Under the pieces are notes generated by a model. It searched no databases and was not told where the DNA came from. It was given only the letters and a program-made list of their open reading frames with translations. Below are positions 17,014-25,308 of a DNA stretch of 64,000 nt, piece by piece. The stretch spans positions 620,001 through 684,000 of the forward strand of contig NZ_NXIE01000001.1 in assembly GCF_004116625.1 (NCBI RefSeq). The letters are read 5' to 3'. The translations under genes and the position numbers were made by a program. Every line of letters begins with the position of its first letter. Position 1 is the stretch's first letter. The DNA comes from Halarcobacter mediterraneus (GTDB lineage Bacteria; Campylobacterota; Campylobacteria; Campylobacterales; Arcobacteraceae).

Positions 17014-17208
17014 TTTTTTAAATATATTTATTCCCAATTTATAGGCTCTTTATTTATTCAACCAAGAATCACTTATGAGCAACAACAAAATTTAGACAAA
17101 CTATTTTTAGAACTACTTCAAAGAGGGGAAAACAATGAATACTTTATTTACATTCTATATTTTTATAATAATGTTAGGAATAACATTAATTCATATATAT
17201 TGGTATAA
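17011..17208 (+). pseudogene. Coding-like remnant without start, possible TetR C-terminus
   Basis: Between the dyad promoter and the DUF3995 gene, a frame with no ATG encodes a coherent protein-like stretch, FIGSLFIQPRITYEQQQNLD and then KLFLELLQRGENNE. This looks like the last helices of a TetR-type regulator. The frame then runs out of coding character and overlaps the DUF3995 start. A repressor gene that lost its DNA-binding end would explain the operator in front. Identification is weak. Confidence 0.25.
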
Positions 17209-17560
17209 AGGTGGATATTGGCCAGGGGAAAATAAGCAAGACTTTATTGATAAAGTTATAGGAAGAGAAGTATCTTTACCTGGAAAAGGAATGTATACAT
17301 TTGTTATAATTTGTTTCTTTATAATGGCTATTTTTCCAATTACTGTTTATTATAAAATTAATATAGGTATTAATACTTATGAGAAATATTTTTTTTTAGC
17401 TTTTGGAGTAATATTTACTTTAAGAGCTTTAGGTATGTTTATTCCAGTACTTGCAAAAAGGGCTACAAAAATATTTTTAGAATATAATAAAAAATACTAT
17501 GCACCCCTTTGTATAACTCTTGCAATAGCTTATTTTGGTTTATACTATCTAAACCTTTAA
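17135..17560 (+). CDS. DUF3995 small membrane protein
   Basis: 141 residues with four hydrophobic segments (about residues 3-20, 50-70, 80-100, 118-138). The WPGENKQDF and GMFIPV pieces fit DUF3995. An AGAGGGG precedes the ATG. The role is unknown. It stands alone after a repressor-like promoter region, so expression is probably inducible. Confidence 0.75.
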   Translation: MNTLFTFYIFIIMLGITLIHIYWYKGGYWPGENKQDFIDKVIGREVSLPGKGMYTFVIICFFIMAIFPITVYYKINIGINTYEKYFFLAFGVIFTLRALGMFIPVLAKRATKIFLEYNKKYYAPLCITLAIAYFGLYYLNL

Positions 17561-17625
17561 ATTGATAAAAATAAGCTACAAAAAAACAGTTTATTTATAT
17601 AAAATATAAATAAAAAGGCAAATAA

Positions 17626-18138
17626 ATGAAAAATATTTTATTTATCTCATTAACAATTTTTATCTTCACGGCTTGTTCTTATAAAGACCCAAATATAAAA
17701 AGTGTAAAAAAAGTTGATTTAGATAGATATCTTGGTGCATGGTATGAAATTGCAAGGTATGAACATAGTTTTGAAAAAGATTGTAAGAATGTAACTGCAA
17801 CTTACAGTGTAAAAGAAAATAATGAAATAAAAGTTATCAATAGATGTACTAAAATAACTACCAATGAAAAAACAGAAGCTATTGGTGAAGCTTATGCTAT
17901 AGATAATTCAAACTCAAAATTAAAGGTATCATTTTTTTGGCCTTTTTATGGAGATTATTGGATTATAATGCTTGATAAAAACTATTCTTATGCAGTAGTT
18001 AGTGAACCTAGTAAAAAATATCTTTGGATTTTATCAAGAGATAAAAAACTACAAGAAAAAGACAAAAGTATAATTTTAGAAAAATTGAACTCTTTAAATT
18101 ATGATTTATCTAAACTTATTTGGACAGTTCAAGACTAG
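17626..18138 (+). CDS. blc: Bacterial lipocalin (Blc-like lipoprotein)
   Basis: 170 residues. Lipoprotein signal with lipobox FIFTAC, acylated cysteine at residue 17. The lipocalin signature RYLGAWYEIARYEHSFEKDC (the G-x-W box plus the first strands) lies near residue 34. Strands with KVSFFWPFYGDYWIIMLD and YAVVSEPSKKYLWILSR complete the barrel. Family members sit in the outer membrane and bind lysophospholipids or fatty acids. It is convergent with thiI and shares a terminator hairpin with it. Confidence 0.92.
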   Translation: MKNILFISLTIFIFTACSYKDPNIKSVKKVDLDRYLGAWYEIARYEHSFEKDCKNVTATYSVKENNEIKVINRCTKITTNEKTEAIGEAYAIDNSNSKLKVSFFWPFYGDYWIIMLDKNYSYAVVSEPSKKYLWILSRDKKLQEKDKSIILEKLNSLNYDLSKLIWTVQD

Positions 18139-18144
18139 ACTAAA

Positions 18145-18177
18145 AAAGTATAGACCTTAGTTTGGTCTATATACTTT
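18145..18177. terminator. Shared terminator between blc and thiI
   Basis: AAAGTATAGACC pairs with GGTCTATATACTTT (two-base bulge) around a seven-base loop that contains the thiI stop codon. A/T runs on both sides suit termination in both directions. Confidence 0.7.
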
Positions 18178-19623
18178 AATATTTTTGTATCCTTTTGAAT
18201 CAATTAGATATTGAGCGTGTAATTGACTTAAAATACCTTTATCACAATAAAAAAGATATTGTTTATCTTGAGGAAGTTTTTCAAACTCTTTTTTTAGTTT
18301 AAAAAATGGTATTTTTATGGTTTCACAAGAAGTTTCAATACAATCTTCACTTTGTCTTATATCAATAATAGTATATTCATTATTTGATATATCATTTACA
18401 ACTTCTATCTCTCCTATACTATCTATATCAGCATCTATTTCATCTACATTTATAGTAATTGAATCTTCAACTGCTTTATTCAATACCTCATAATTAAACT
18501 TTAAAGCTTCTTTTTCCATTCTTGCAAAAGAACCATGAGTGATAGGATTCTTAGAAATAACTCCACAGTATTCTGGCATTGACTCAGCAAATCTTTTTGT
18601 TCCAATTTGATTTGCCATTTCCATAATTTCTGGCTTGTTCATAGTTGATAAAGGTCTTAATACAAGTTTATTTGTAACTTGGTCAATTAAAGCTAGATTT
18701 CTTAAAGTTTGACTTGAAACTTGGGCAACACTTTCTCCTGTAAGAAGAGCATCAATTCCCATTTTATCTGCTATTTTTTCAGATGCCATTAACATAAGTC
18801 TTTTAAGAGTTACTCCCATATAAGACTCACCTGTAGAATTAAATATTTCTGTTACTACATCTTCAAAAGGAACTGAAGTAAAAGTTACTCTATGAGAACT
18901 CCCAAACTTATTCCAAAGATAATATGCCACTTGTTTTACACCTATTTCATGTGCTATTCCACCAAGGTTAAAAAATACAAAATGAGTTTTTATTCCTCTT
19001 TTCATTGTTAAATATGAAGCAATAGTAGAATCAAAACCACCTGACATCAAAGATAAAATATCACCTTGTGTTCCAATAGGGAAACCTGATAAACCTTTAT
19101 ATTTTTGAGTAATTATATTTAATTGTTTATGTATAAGCTCAATATTTATAGTAACCTCTGCTGTTCTTAAATCAACACCCTTTGATTGAGGATTATTTGC
19201 AAGCATATAACCTCCTATCTTTTGTTCCATATCTGTTGATTTAAATTCATGTTCTCCTGTTCTTTTTGCTCTCACTACAAAAGTTTTATTTTGAATCTCT
19301 TTTGCTGTATGCTTATTTACAATCTCTTTCATTTCATCAAGTGTAGATACATCATCAAACTGTAAAGCTTCAAGAAGAAGTTCTATTCCTGGAGTTTCTA
19401 AAAGTCTTTGCCTAACTTCAATTACTGTATCAATTGGACATACTATTTCTATTTTATCAAAAAACTTTTTGTAATTTATATCTTCGCTAATTCGCCCAAG
19501 TATTGTCTTTATATTTCCAAAGAGCTGGTCTATCATCTGTCTTTTTGCTTTACTTCCTTTTACCATAACCTCTGGAAAAAACTTCACAATAAACTTTTGC
19601 GTTTTTGCTTTTGATTCACTCAT
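18157..19623 (-). CDS. thiI: tRNA uracil 4-sulfurtransferase ThiI with rhodanese domain
   Basis: 488 residues. Order: N-terminal ferredoxin-like region, THUMP domain (about 60-170), PP-loop ATPase with SLMSGGFDSTIASYL near residue 192, and a C-terminal rhodanese domain. The two redox cysteines are visible: MPEYCGVISKNP near 345 and LFYCDKGILSQLHA near 460. The enzyme activates U8 of tRNA and transfers sulfur to make 4-thiouridine, and in organisms with the rhodanese tail it also supplies sulfur for the thiazole of thiamine. That links it to thiDE elsewhere in the window. Confidence 0.95.
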   Translation of the reverse strand: MSESKAKTQKFIVKFFPEVMVKGSKAKRQMIDQLFGNIKTILGRISEDINYKKFFDKIEIVCPIDTVIEVRQRLLETPGIELLLEALQFDDVSTLDEMKEIVNKHTAKEIQNKTFVVRAKRTGEHEFKSTDMEQKIGGYMLANNPQSKGVDLRTAEVTINIELIHKQLNIITQKYKGLSGFPIGTQGDILSLMSGGFDSTIASYLTMKRGIKTHFVFFNLGGIAHEIGVKQVAYYLWNKFGSSHRVTFTSVPFEDVVTEIFNSTGESYMGVTLKRLMLMASEKIADKMGIDALLTGESVAQVSSQTLRNLALIDQVTNKLVLRPLSTMNKPEIMEMANQIGTKRFAESMPEYCGVISKNPITHGSFARMEKEALKFNYEVLNKAVEDSITINVDEIDADIDSIGEIEVVNDISNNEYTIIDIRQSEDCIETSCETIKIPFFKLKKEFEKLPQDKQYLFYCDKGILSQLHAQYLIDSKGYKNIKVYRPN

Positions 19624-19711
19624 TATTTTTCAAACCTTCTATTTTTTTAAAGGCAAAATTATATCATAATAAAAGTAAGGGTAAATTTTTTAAGCTTTTT
19701 TTTAAACTATG

Positions 19712-19735
19712 CAATTATAATTCTCATTATTGTTA
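19712..19735. promoter_or_regulatory. Fur-box-like element before the first ECF sigma gene
   Basis: The stretch ATTATAATTCTCATTATTG reads on the other strand as CAATAATGAGAATTATAAT, which is made of Fur-type NATWAT hexamers. It ends 16 to 17 bases before the sigma gene start, overlapping the likely promoter. Iron repression would fit a FecI circuit. Confidence 0.5.
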
Positions 19736-19751
19736 GAATTAAGATAGGACT

Positions 19752-20225
19752 ATGACAACTTATTATAAAGAAATCTTTTTATATGTTAAAAAAAACATTT
19801 CAGATACAAATTTAGCAAATGACATTACCCAAGAAGCTTTTGCAAGGGTTATTAATGCAAAAAAAAATACTAAAATTGAAAATGAAAGAGCTTTTTTATA
19901 TAAAGTTACAAAAAATCTTATTATAGAACATAGTAGAAAAGATACCAAAACAAAAGAAATTTCATACGAAGAAGAAAAACATTTAAATGATACTTATGAA
20001 ACAGAAAAAGAGTATGAACAACATAAACAAAAAATCTTGCTAAAAAAAGCTTTGCAACAACTTCCTAAACAAAGAAGACAAATATTTATTTTATATATAA
20101 TTGATGGCTACTCAAGGGAAGAAATTGCTAAAATGCAAAAAATAAGTATGAATTCAATAAATTTACATATCTCAAGGGCAAGTGTTCAATTAAAAGAGAT
20201 TATCAAGGAACTAGAAGAAAAATGA
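19752..20225 (+). CDS. ECF sigma factor, FecI family
   Basis: 157 residues. Region 2 contains ANDITQEAFARVINAKK and NERAFLYKVTKNLIIEH (residues 22-63). Region 4 contains ALQQLPKQRRQIFILYIIDG followed by YSREEIAKMQKISMNSINLH (100-140), the DNA-binding helix-turn-helix for the -35 element. It overlaps the FecR gene by four bases and is followed by a TonB receptor with an N-terminal signalling domain. It should direct transcription of that receptor when the ligand is bound. Confidence 0.92.
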   Translation: MTTYYKEIFLYVKKNISDTNLANDITQEAFARVINAKKNTKIENERAFLYKVTKNLIIEHSRKDTKTKEISYEEEKHLNDTYETEKEYEQHKQKILLKKALQQLPKQRRQIFILYIIDGYSREEIAKMQKISMNSINLHISRASVQLKEIIKELEEK

Positions 20226-21190
20226 CTGATATTTTTGAAACAGCAAGGCTTTGGTTAAATAAAGAACAAGAAGGCTTAAACTTAACTACCTGTAAAGAGT
20301 TCCAAGAATGGGTAAATAAATCTGCTAAACATAAAGAAGCCTTTGAAGAAGAAAAAGATTTTAGAGAACTCTTTAAAACTCTTCCAACAAATACTTTAGA
20401 AGAAATAAGCTTTGAAAACCAAAAAGAAATAAGAAAAGATAAATTTCTTAAAAAAATACTTAAAACTTCTTTTAGTGCAGCACTATTTTGCCTTATATTT
20501 TTTGCTTCATATTTTACTTATAATTATTATACTCCTAGTTTTGAGCAAACTTACCTTGCTGTAAATAAAGTGAAAAAAGATATAAAATTACCTGATTCTT
20601 CTATCGTCTCTTTAGATAAAAATTCTAAAATAGAAGTTAAATATTTTAAAAATAAAAGAAAAATACAAATTAAAGAAGGAAAAGCCTTATTTTTAGTTAC
20701 TTCAAATAAATCTAGACCTTTTTTAGTTAAAACAAACAATACCATAGTAGAAGTTCTTGGTACAAAGTTTGAAGTACAAAAACAAAAAGACAAAGTACAA
20801 ATTTCAGTAATAGAAGGAAAAGTAAGTGTTAAACATATACTTACAAATTCAAATGCTCAAATTTTAGCAGTTTTAGAAAAAGCAGACTCAATTGAAATAG
20901 ATAAATTTGGCAAGATATCAAATCTTAAAAAGGTAAATGAAAAACTAATAGCTTCTTGGCAAAAAGATAAACTTCTTTTCAAACAAACAAAGTTAAAAGA
21001 AGTAATAGAAAAATTTTCAAAATATTTAGATTACAAAGTTATAATAGAAGATAAAAGTTTAAAAACCCTACCTATAAGTGGAGAGTTTTCAATAAATGAT
21101 TTTGATAATTTAATGAAATCACTTTCTATAATTCATCCAATAAAAACCTATAAAATAGGTAATACATACTATATAAAGAAAAAAATTTAA
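20222..21190 (+). CDS. FecR family anti-sigma / signal transducer
   Basis: 322 residues. The cytoplasmic N-terminus has the DUF4880-like text ARLWLNKEQEGL near residue 7 and FQEWVNKSAKHKEAFEEE, which binds the sigma factor. One membrane span lies near 88-108 (FSAALFCLIFFASYFTYNYY). The periplasmic FecR domain follows (LPDSSIVSLDKNSKIEVKYF near 122, VEVLGTKFEV near 178), and a C-terminal DUF4974-like domain (LPISGEFSINDFDNLMKSL) contacts the receptor. It is paired with the sigma gene immediately upstream. Confidence 0.92.
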   Translation: MTDIFETARLWLNKEQEGLNLTTCKEFQEWVNKSAKHKEAFEEEKDFRELFKTLPTNTLEEISFENQKEIRKDKFLKKILKTSFSAALFCLIFFASYFTYNYYTPSFEQTYLAVNKVKKDIKLPDSSIVSLDKNSKIEVKYFKNKRKIQIKEGKALFLVTSNKSRPFLVKTNNTIVEVLGTKFEVQKQKDKVQISVIEGKVSVKHILTNSNAQILAVLEKADSIEIDKFGKISNLKKVNEKLIASWQKDKLLFKQTKLKEVIEKFSKYLDYKVIIEDKSLKTLPISGEFSINDFDNLMKSLSIIHPIKTYKIGNTYYIKKKI

Positions 21191-21244
21191 AATTTTTGAA
21201 AAATTTCTGACATAAATATTAAACTTTTGCGTCTTCTATATTAA

Positions 21245-21263
21245 GAGAACAATTCTCAGAATT
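21245..21263 (+). promoter_or_regulatory. Conserved leader motif before the first STN-type receptor
   Basis: AACAATTCTCAGAATT (21248-21263) differs at one base from AACAATTCTCAAAATT in the leader of the other STN-type receptor (49981-49996, minus strand). Here it overlaps an inverted repeat GAGAA-CAA-TTCTC. It lies 15 bases before the start codon. It may be a Fur-like operator or an ECF-sigma promoter edge. Confidence 0.5.
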
Positions 21264-21278
21264 AATACAGGAGTAAAA

Positions 21279-23537
21279 ATGAATCTTAGAAAAAAACTCA
21301 TTTTGCCATCTTTGGCTTTTGTTTTAGCATCAAATTTATATGCTAATAAGTTGTATACAGTAGAAACAACATCTTTAGAAGATGCTATTTCAAAAATATC
21401 TAAAAAAGCTGAAATACCATATTTAGTAGACACAACTATACTAAAAGGTAAAAAAGCAAAAAAAATAAAAGATATACAAGGTTTAGAAAATGCCTTAAAG
21501 GCTATTTTAGAAGGCACTGAATTAGAAGCTATCATAGAAAATAATATGATTATGATAAAAGAAAAAAAAGAAATAAGACAAGAAACTATTGCTTTAAATG
21601 ATGTGACAGTTACAAGTGAGAAACTTGAAAGAAATTTACAAGATACAACTACAAGTTTATCTGTAATAAATAGTAAAGTACTAAAAGATATGCATATAAA
21701 TAATCTTAAAGACACTTTTTCTTTTATGGGAAATGTAAATACTTCAGATTGGCTAGATAGTGGTTTTGTGATTAGAGGGATAAACTCTGAAGGAGTTGGA
21801 GGACCAAGTGGAACACCTTTAGGAACCTTATATATTGATGGAGTAGCACAAACACAAGGAGGAACGAGAAGAGGTCCTACAGGAATGTGGGATGTTGAGA
21901 TGGTTGAAGTGGCAAAAGGACCACAATCAACACTTAGAGGGAAAAGTTCCCTTGCAGGTGCAATATCAATAAATACAAAAGATCCATCTTTTGAAGAAGA
22001 AGCTGCAATAAGATTAGGTATGGGAAATAGTGAATATAAAGAAGCTGCTTTAATGGTAAATGTACCCATAAATGAGAATATTGCATTTAGAGTTGCAGGA
22101 GAATATAATCATTCAGAAGGACAAATAAATTATCCTACATATAAAGATTTACCTAGATATGACGAAAGAAATGATGATGATTATTGGCAAGGTAGAGCAA
22201 AACTACTTTATGCAAATGATGATTTAAAAGCTGTATTAACACATATTCGAAGTTATAATTCACCAAGCTATGATGATGTAATGTATGGTTCAGGTTTTGG
22301 TTATGACCTATCTGATAAAAAATGGACAGCTTCATGGCTTGATTGGATTGAAGCAAGATCAACAAAGACAAATCAAACATCTCTTGATACTAGTTACTTT
22401 TTAAAAGATAACCTTGAATTAAAACTATTCTTATCTCATGTTGATACAGAAGTTGAAAAAAAATCAATAAATTTAGCTAGAAATCAAATAGATACACAAA
22501 AAGAGCTTGTTCAAGAATTAAGTGCAAGATATACAGATGATAATTTTGAAGGGATTATCGGTTTACATTTAAGTCAAGCAGAAGATAGTAGTTTAAGGGA
22601 CAATAAAAGTGAATTAAATACTAGTTCTATTTTTGGAGAATCAGAATGGCAATTTATTGATGATTTCAAACTTATAACTGGTTTTAGATATGAAATTGAT
22701 AATAAAAAATATACTTCAAATGATGAAAACTATGATGAAGATTTTAATATATTTCTTCCAAAAATAGGAATAAAATATCAAATAGAAGATAAACAAAATA
22801 TTGGTTTTGTTGTTCAAAAAGGTTATAGACCTGGTGGAGTTGATTTTGATGACTCAAATAATGAATCATATAAATATGATGAAGAAAATGCAATAAACTA
22901 TGAGTTATCTTATCGTTCTTTATGGAATGAAGATACATTAAGATTTAATGCAAATATGTTTTATATGAAATGGAAAGAACAACAAGTATCGTATCAGCAA
23001 GATTTTTTTGACCCATATAGTGATAGAACAGTTAATGCAGGAGAATCTCACCTTTTAGGAGGAGAACTTGAACTAGCTTATGAGGTAAATCCTTCTTTTA
23101 ATATCTTTTCTTCTATAGGTATTGTTAAAACAGAATTTGATGACTTTAAATTAAATATTGGCTCAGAGGTTATAAATTTTGCAGGGAAATCTTTTCCTCA
23201 ATCTCCTGAAATTAATGCTTCTTTAGGTGCAAGATATAACCACCCTAGTGGATTTTATCTAGGAGGTAACCTTAATTATAATTCAGGAGTGTATTCAAGA
23301 AATATTTTAGAAGGTAGTGAAAGTTATAGAGATGAAAAATTATCTTCTTTTGCAGTAGTAAATCTTCAAACAGGATATAGATTTAAAAACTATAGTATAA
23401 ACTTTTGGGTAGATAATTTATTTGATAAAGAATATATTACATATAGAGATGGAAACCCTTATGCTAATTCTCCACAAATGTATGCCACAATGGGAAAAGA
23501 AAGAAGATTTGGTATAAATATAGAAGCTAGGTTTTAA
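21279..23537 (+). CDS. TonB-dependent receptor with N-terminal signalling (STN) domain
   Basis: 752 residues: signal peptide (LPSLAFVLASNLYA), STN domain about 25-92 (YTVETTSLEDAISKISKKAE..., ENNMIMIKEKK) that talks to FecR, a TonB-box-like segment ALNDVTVTSEK near 107, plug with RGINSEGVGGPSGTPLGTLY near 165 and MVEVAKGPQSTLRGKSSLAG near 208, then a barrel ending GINIEARF. The order sigma, anti-sigma, STN receptor is the FecIRA layout. It probably imports a ferric siderophore; the ligand is unknown. Confidence 0.93.
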   Translation: MNLRKKLILPSLAFVLASNLYANKLYTVETTSLEDAISKISKKAEIPYLVDTTILKGKKAKKIKDIQGLENALKAILEGTELEAIIENNMIMIKEKKEIRQETIALNDVTVTSEKLERNLQDTTTSLSVINSKVLKDMHINNLKDTFSFMGNVNTSDWLDSGFVIRGINSEGVGGPSGTPLGTLYIDGVAQTQGGTRRGPTGMWDVEMVEVAKGPQSTLRGKSSLAGAISINTKDPSFEEEAAIRLGMGNSEYKEAALMVNVPINENIAFRVAGEYNHSEGQINYPTYKDLPRYDERNDDDYWQGRAKLLYANDDLKAVLTHIRSYNSPSYDDVMYGSGFGYDLSDKKWTASWLDWIEARSTKTNQTSLDTSYFLKDNLELKLFLSHVDTEVEKKSINLARNQIDTQKELVQELSARYTDDNFEGIIGLHLSQAEDSSLRDNKSELNTSSIFGESEWQFIDDFKLITGFRYEIDNKKYTSNDENYDEDFNIFLPKIGIKYQIEDKQNIGFVVQKGYRPGGVDFDDSNNESYKYDEENAINYELSYRSLWNEDTLRFNANMFYMKWKEQQVSYQQDFFDPYSDRTVNAGESHLLGGELELAYEVNPSFNIFSSIGIVKTEFDDFKLNIGSEVINFAGKSFPQSPEINASLGARYNHPSGFYLGGNLNYNSGVYSRNILEGSESYRDEKLSSFAVVNLQTGYRFKNYSINFWVDNLFDKEYITYRDGNPYANSPQMYATMGKERRFGINIEARF

Positions 23538-23546
23538 TTTTTTACT

Positions 23547-23579
23547 AAAAGTATAGCCACGTAAGTGGTTATACCTTTT
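23547..23579 (+). terminator. Hairpin between receptor and PepSY gene
   Basis: AAAAGTATAGCCAC pairs with GTGGTTATACCTTTT (one G-T pair and one A-C mismatch) around GTAA. It is followed by TTTTATAA. It may reduce read-through into the PepSY gene rather than block it. Confidence 0.6.
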
Positions 23580-23594
23580 ATAAAATGATAAAAT

Positions 23595-25157
23595 ATGAAA
23601 AATCAACTAGATAAATTATTAAAACAACGCTTACAAGCAGTCCATTCTATAGTAGGTATCAATCTTTCAATTCTTCTTTATATAATAACCTTTTTTGGTA
23701 TATTTACAATATTCTTACCTTATATTCAAATTTGGGAGAAACCATCAAGACATATTGAAAATGTAAATCTGTATAAAATTGATTATGAAGAAATTTTAAA
23801 TTATGTTACAGATAAATCAGAATTAAAAGAAATTAATCCTATAAATATTATTTTACCAGGCTATATGCAAGACCCTGTTATAAAGATTAATACAAGATTT
23901 AAGGAGGATTTACTTTTTAACCCTAAAACAAAAGAAAAAATTCAAGATGAAAAAAATTCAAAACTAGCTAACTTTTTAAATGAATTACACTATGGAGCAC
24001 CATTAAAAAAAATAGGTTCTTACATTTTTGGACTTACAGCAGTAGGAGGAATGTTTTTAATACTTGGAGGAATATGGCTAATAATAAAAGTAAAATATAA
24101 AAAAAATAGTAAAAGTACAACAAGTAAATTTTCAAAATGGCATAGAAAAATTTTTATTTGGATTTTTATTCCTTTTATTATTATTCTTTTAACTGGTGCA
24201 ATAATGAAAATAGGATATGAACTCTCTTCTCCTATGACATACTTAAGTTCAAAAGGTGAAACGACTAAAGTTTGGAAAATTATTGGTCCATCTCTTTTTC
24301 CAAAAGAATCTAACATAAATAAAAATAATAGAACTACAAAAATGCTTTCACTTAATAAATTAATAAAAAAAGCAAAAGAGATAAATCCTAATATAAATTA
24401 TCAAAAAATTACACTTATAAATTGGGGTGATTCATCGGCAATTGCAAAGATTGAAGGATATAATCCGTATATACCTTTTTTTAATGGTTTATCAAATATT
24501 CCAAGTGTAACACTAAGTGGTGCTACGGGAGAAATGATAAACCAAAAAAATGTTTTTGATAGAAAATGGACAAATATCTTATATGATACAACTTTTTTTC
24601 TACATATACTTAGAGAAGTAGATATTTTCACAAGACTTCTTACTGCTTTTTTTATGTTCTTATGTATCTTAGGTTTAGGCTTTGGTATATTATTATATTT
24701 AGAAAAAAAAGCTAGAAAATTTCCTCTTAATATTCCTGTTTATAATGGTTTTGGTAAATTTTGTCTTTCAGGAATGATTGGAGTTATTCCTGCAACTGGA
24801 TTGTTATTTTTCTTACAATGGTTACTTCCCTTTGATATGGAAAATAGATTTTTAATCCAAAAAGGATTATTCGCTATTTTTTGGATAGGAACTTTAACTT
24901 GGGCTTTTTATAGAATAAACTCTTATCAAGCTGCTAAAGAATTCTTATATATAGGAGCACTATTTTTTGTATTGAGTCCTTTTATTCACTTTTATAATAG
25001 TGGTTTTAATCCTTATGAACTTTACACTCAAAATATGATAAACATCTTAAGTGTTGATATTGGATTATTTATTTTTGGGGCTTTACTTTATTTTGTAGCT
25101 AAAAAGCTTCCAAGCCAAAGAAAAACTGTTCAAGAATTTTGGGCAAAAAGGTTGTAA
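23595..25157 (+). CDS. PepSY-associated transmembrane protein (siderophore reductase-like)
   Basis: 520 residues. One N-terminal membrane span (VGINLSILLYIITFFGIFTI), a periplasmic PepSY-like stretch, a span near 145-165 (GLTAVGGMFLILGGIWLIIK), a WHRKIFIWIF segment near 182 with the family's conserved W-H in front of another span, a second periplasmic loop, and four spans at the C-terminus. PepSY-TM proteins beside TonB receptors (PiuB/FoxB group) reduce or process ferric siderophores at the inner membrane. It follows the FecIR receptor by 57 bases in the same direction. Confidence 0.85.
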   Translation: MKNQLDKLLKQRLQAVHSIVGINLSILLYIITFFGIFTIFLPYIQIWEKPSRHIENVNLYKIDYEEILNYVTDKSELKEINPINIILPGYMQDPVIKINTRFKEDLLFNPKTKEKIQDEKNSKLANFLNELHYGAPLKKIGSYIFGLTAVGGMFLILGGIWLIIKVKYKKNSKSTTSKFSKWHRKIFIWIFIPFIIILLTGAIMKIGYELSSPMTYLSSKGETTKVWKIIGPSLFPKESNINKNNRTTKMLSLNKLIKKAKEINPNINYQKITLINWGDSSAIAKIEGYNPYIPFFNGLSNIPSVTLSGATGEMINQKNVFDRKWTNILYDTTFFLHILREVDIFTRLLTAFFMFLCILGLGFGILLYLEKKARKFPLNIPVYNGFGKFCLSGMIGVIPATGLLFFLQWLLPFDMENRFLIQKGLFAIFWIGTLTWAFYRINSYQAAKEFLYIGALFFVLSPFIHFYNSGFNPYELYTQNMINILSVDIGLFIFGALLYFVAKKLPSQRKTVQEFWAKRL

Positions 25158-25223
25158 GCTTTACTTACTCCTTTTTCCTCACTTCTTAAAACAAACTCTA
25201 ATACTATTATTTTACATGTTTAT

Positions 25224-25283
25224 TTAGTTAATTTTCAATTAAGTAAAAAGTTGTAATATTCATTTTTTTGCAACTTGGTTGCA
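25224..25283. promoter_or_regulatory. Two inverted repeats before the second TonB receptor
   Basis: Repeat one: TTAGTTAATT-TTC-AATTAAGTAA (25224-25246), one mismatch. Repeat two: TGCAAC-TTG-GTTGCA (25269-25283), perfect, ending 12 bases before the Shine-Dalgarno site. Neither matches a Fur or NikR consensus that I can recognise, so they may bind a different metal regulator. Confidence 0.5.
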
Positions 25284-25308
25284 TTCATATTTATTAGGAG
25301 AGTTACAA

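Noticed and set aside
17011-17208. Intact small protein gene starting at TTG 16984
   Set aside because: The TTG is the -35 box of a strong promoter and has no ribosome-binding site, so a translated gene from there is unlikely.
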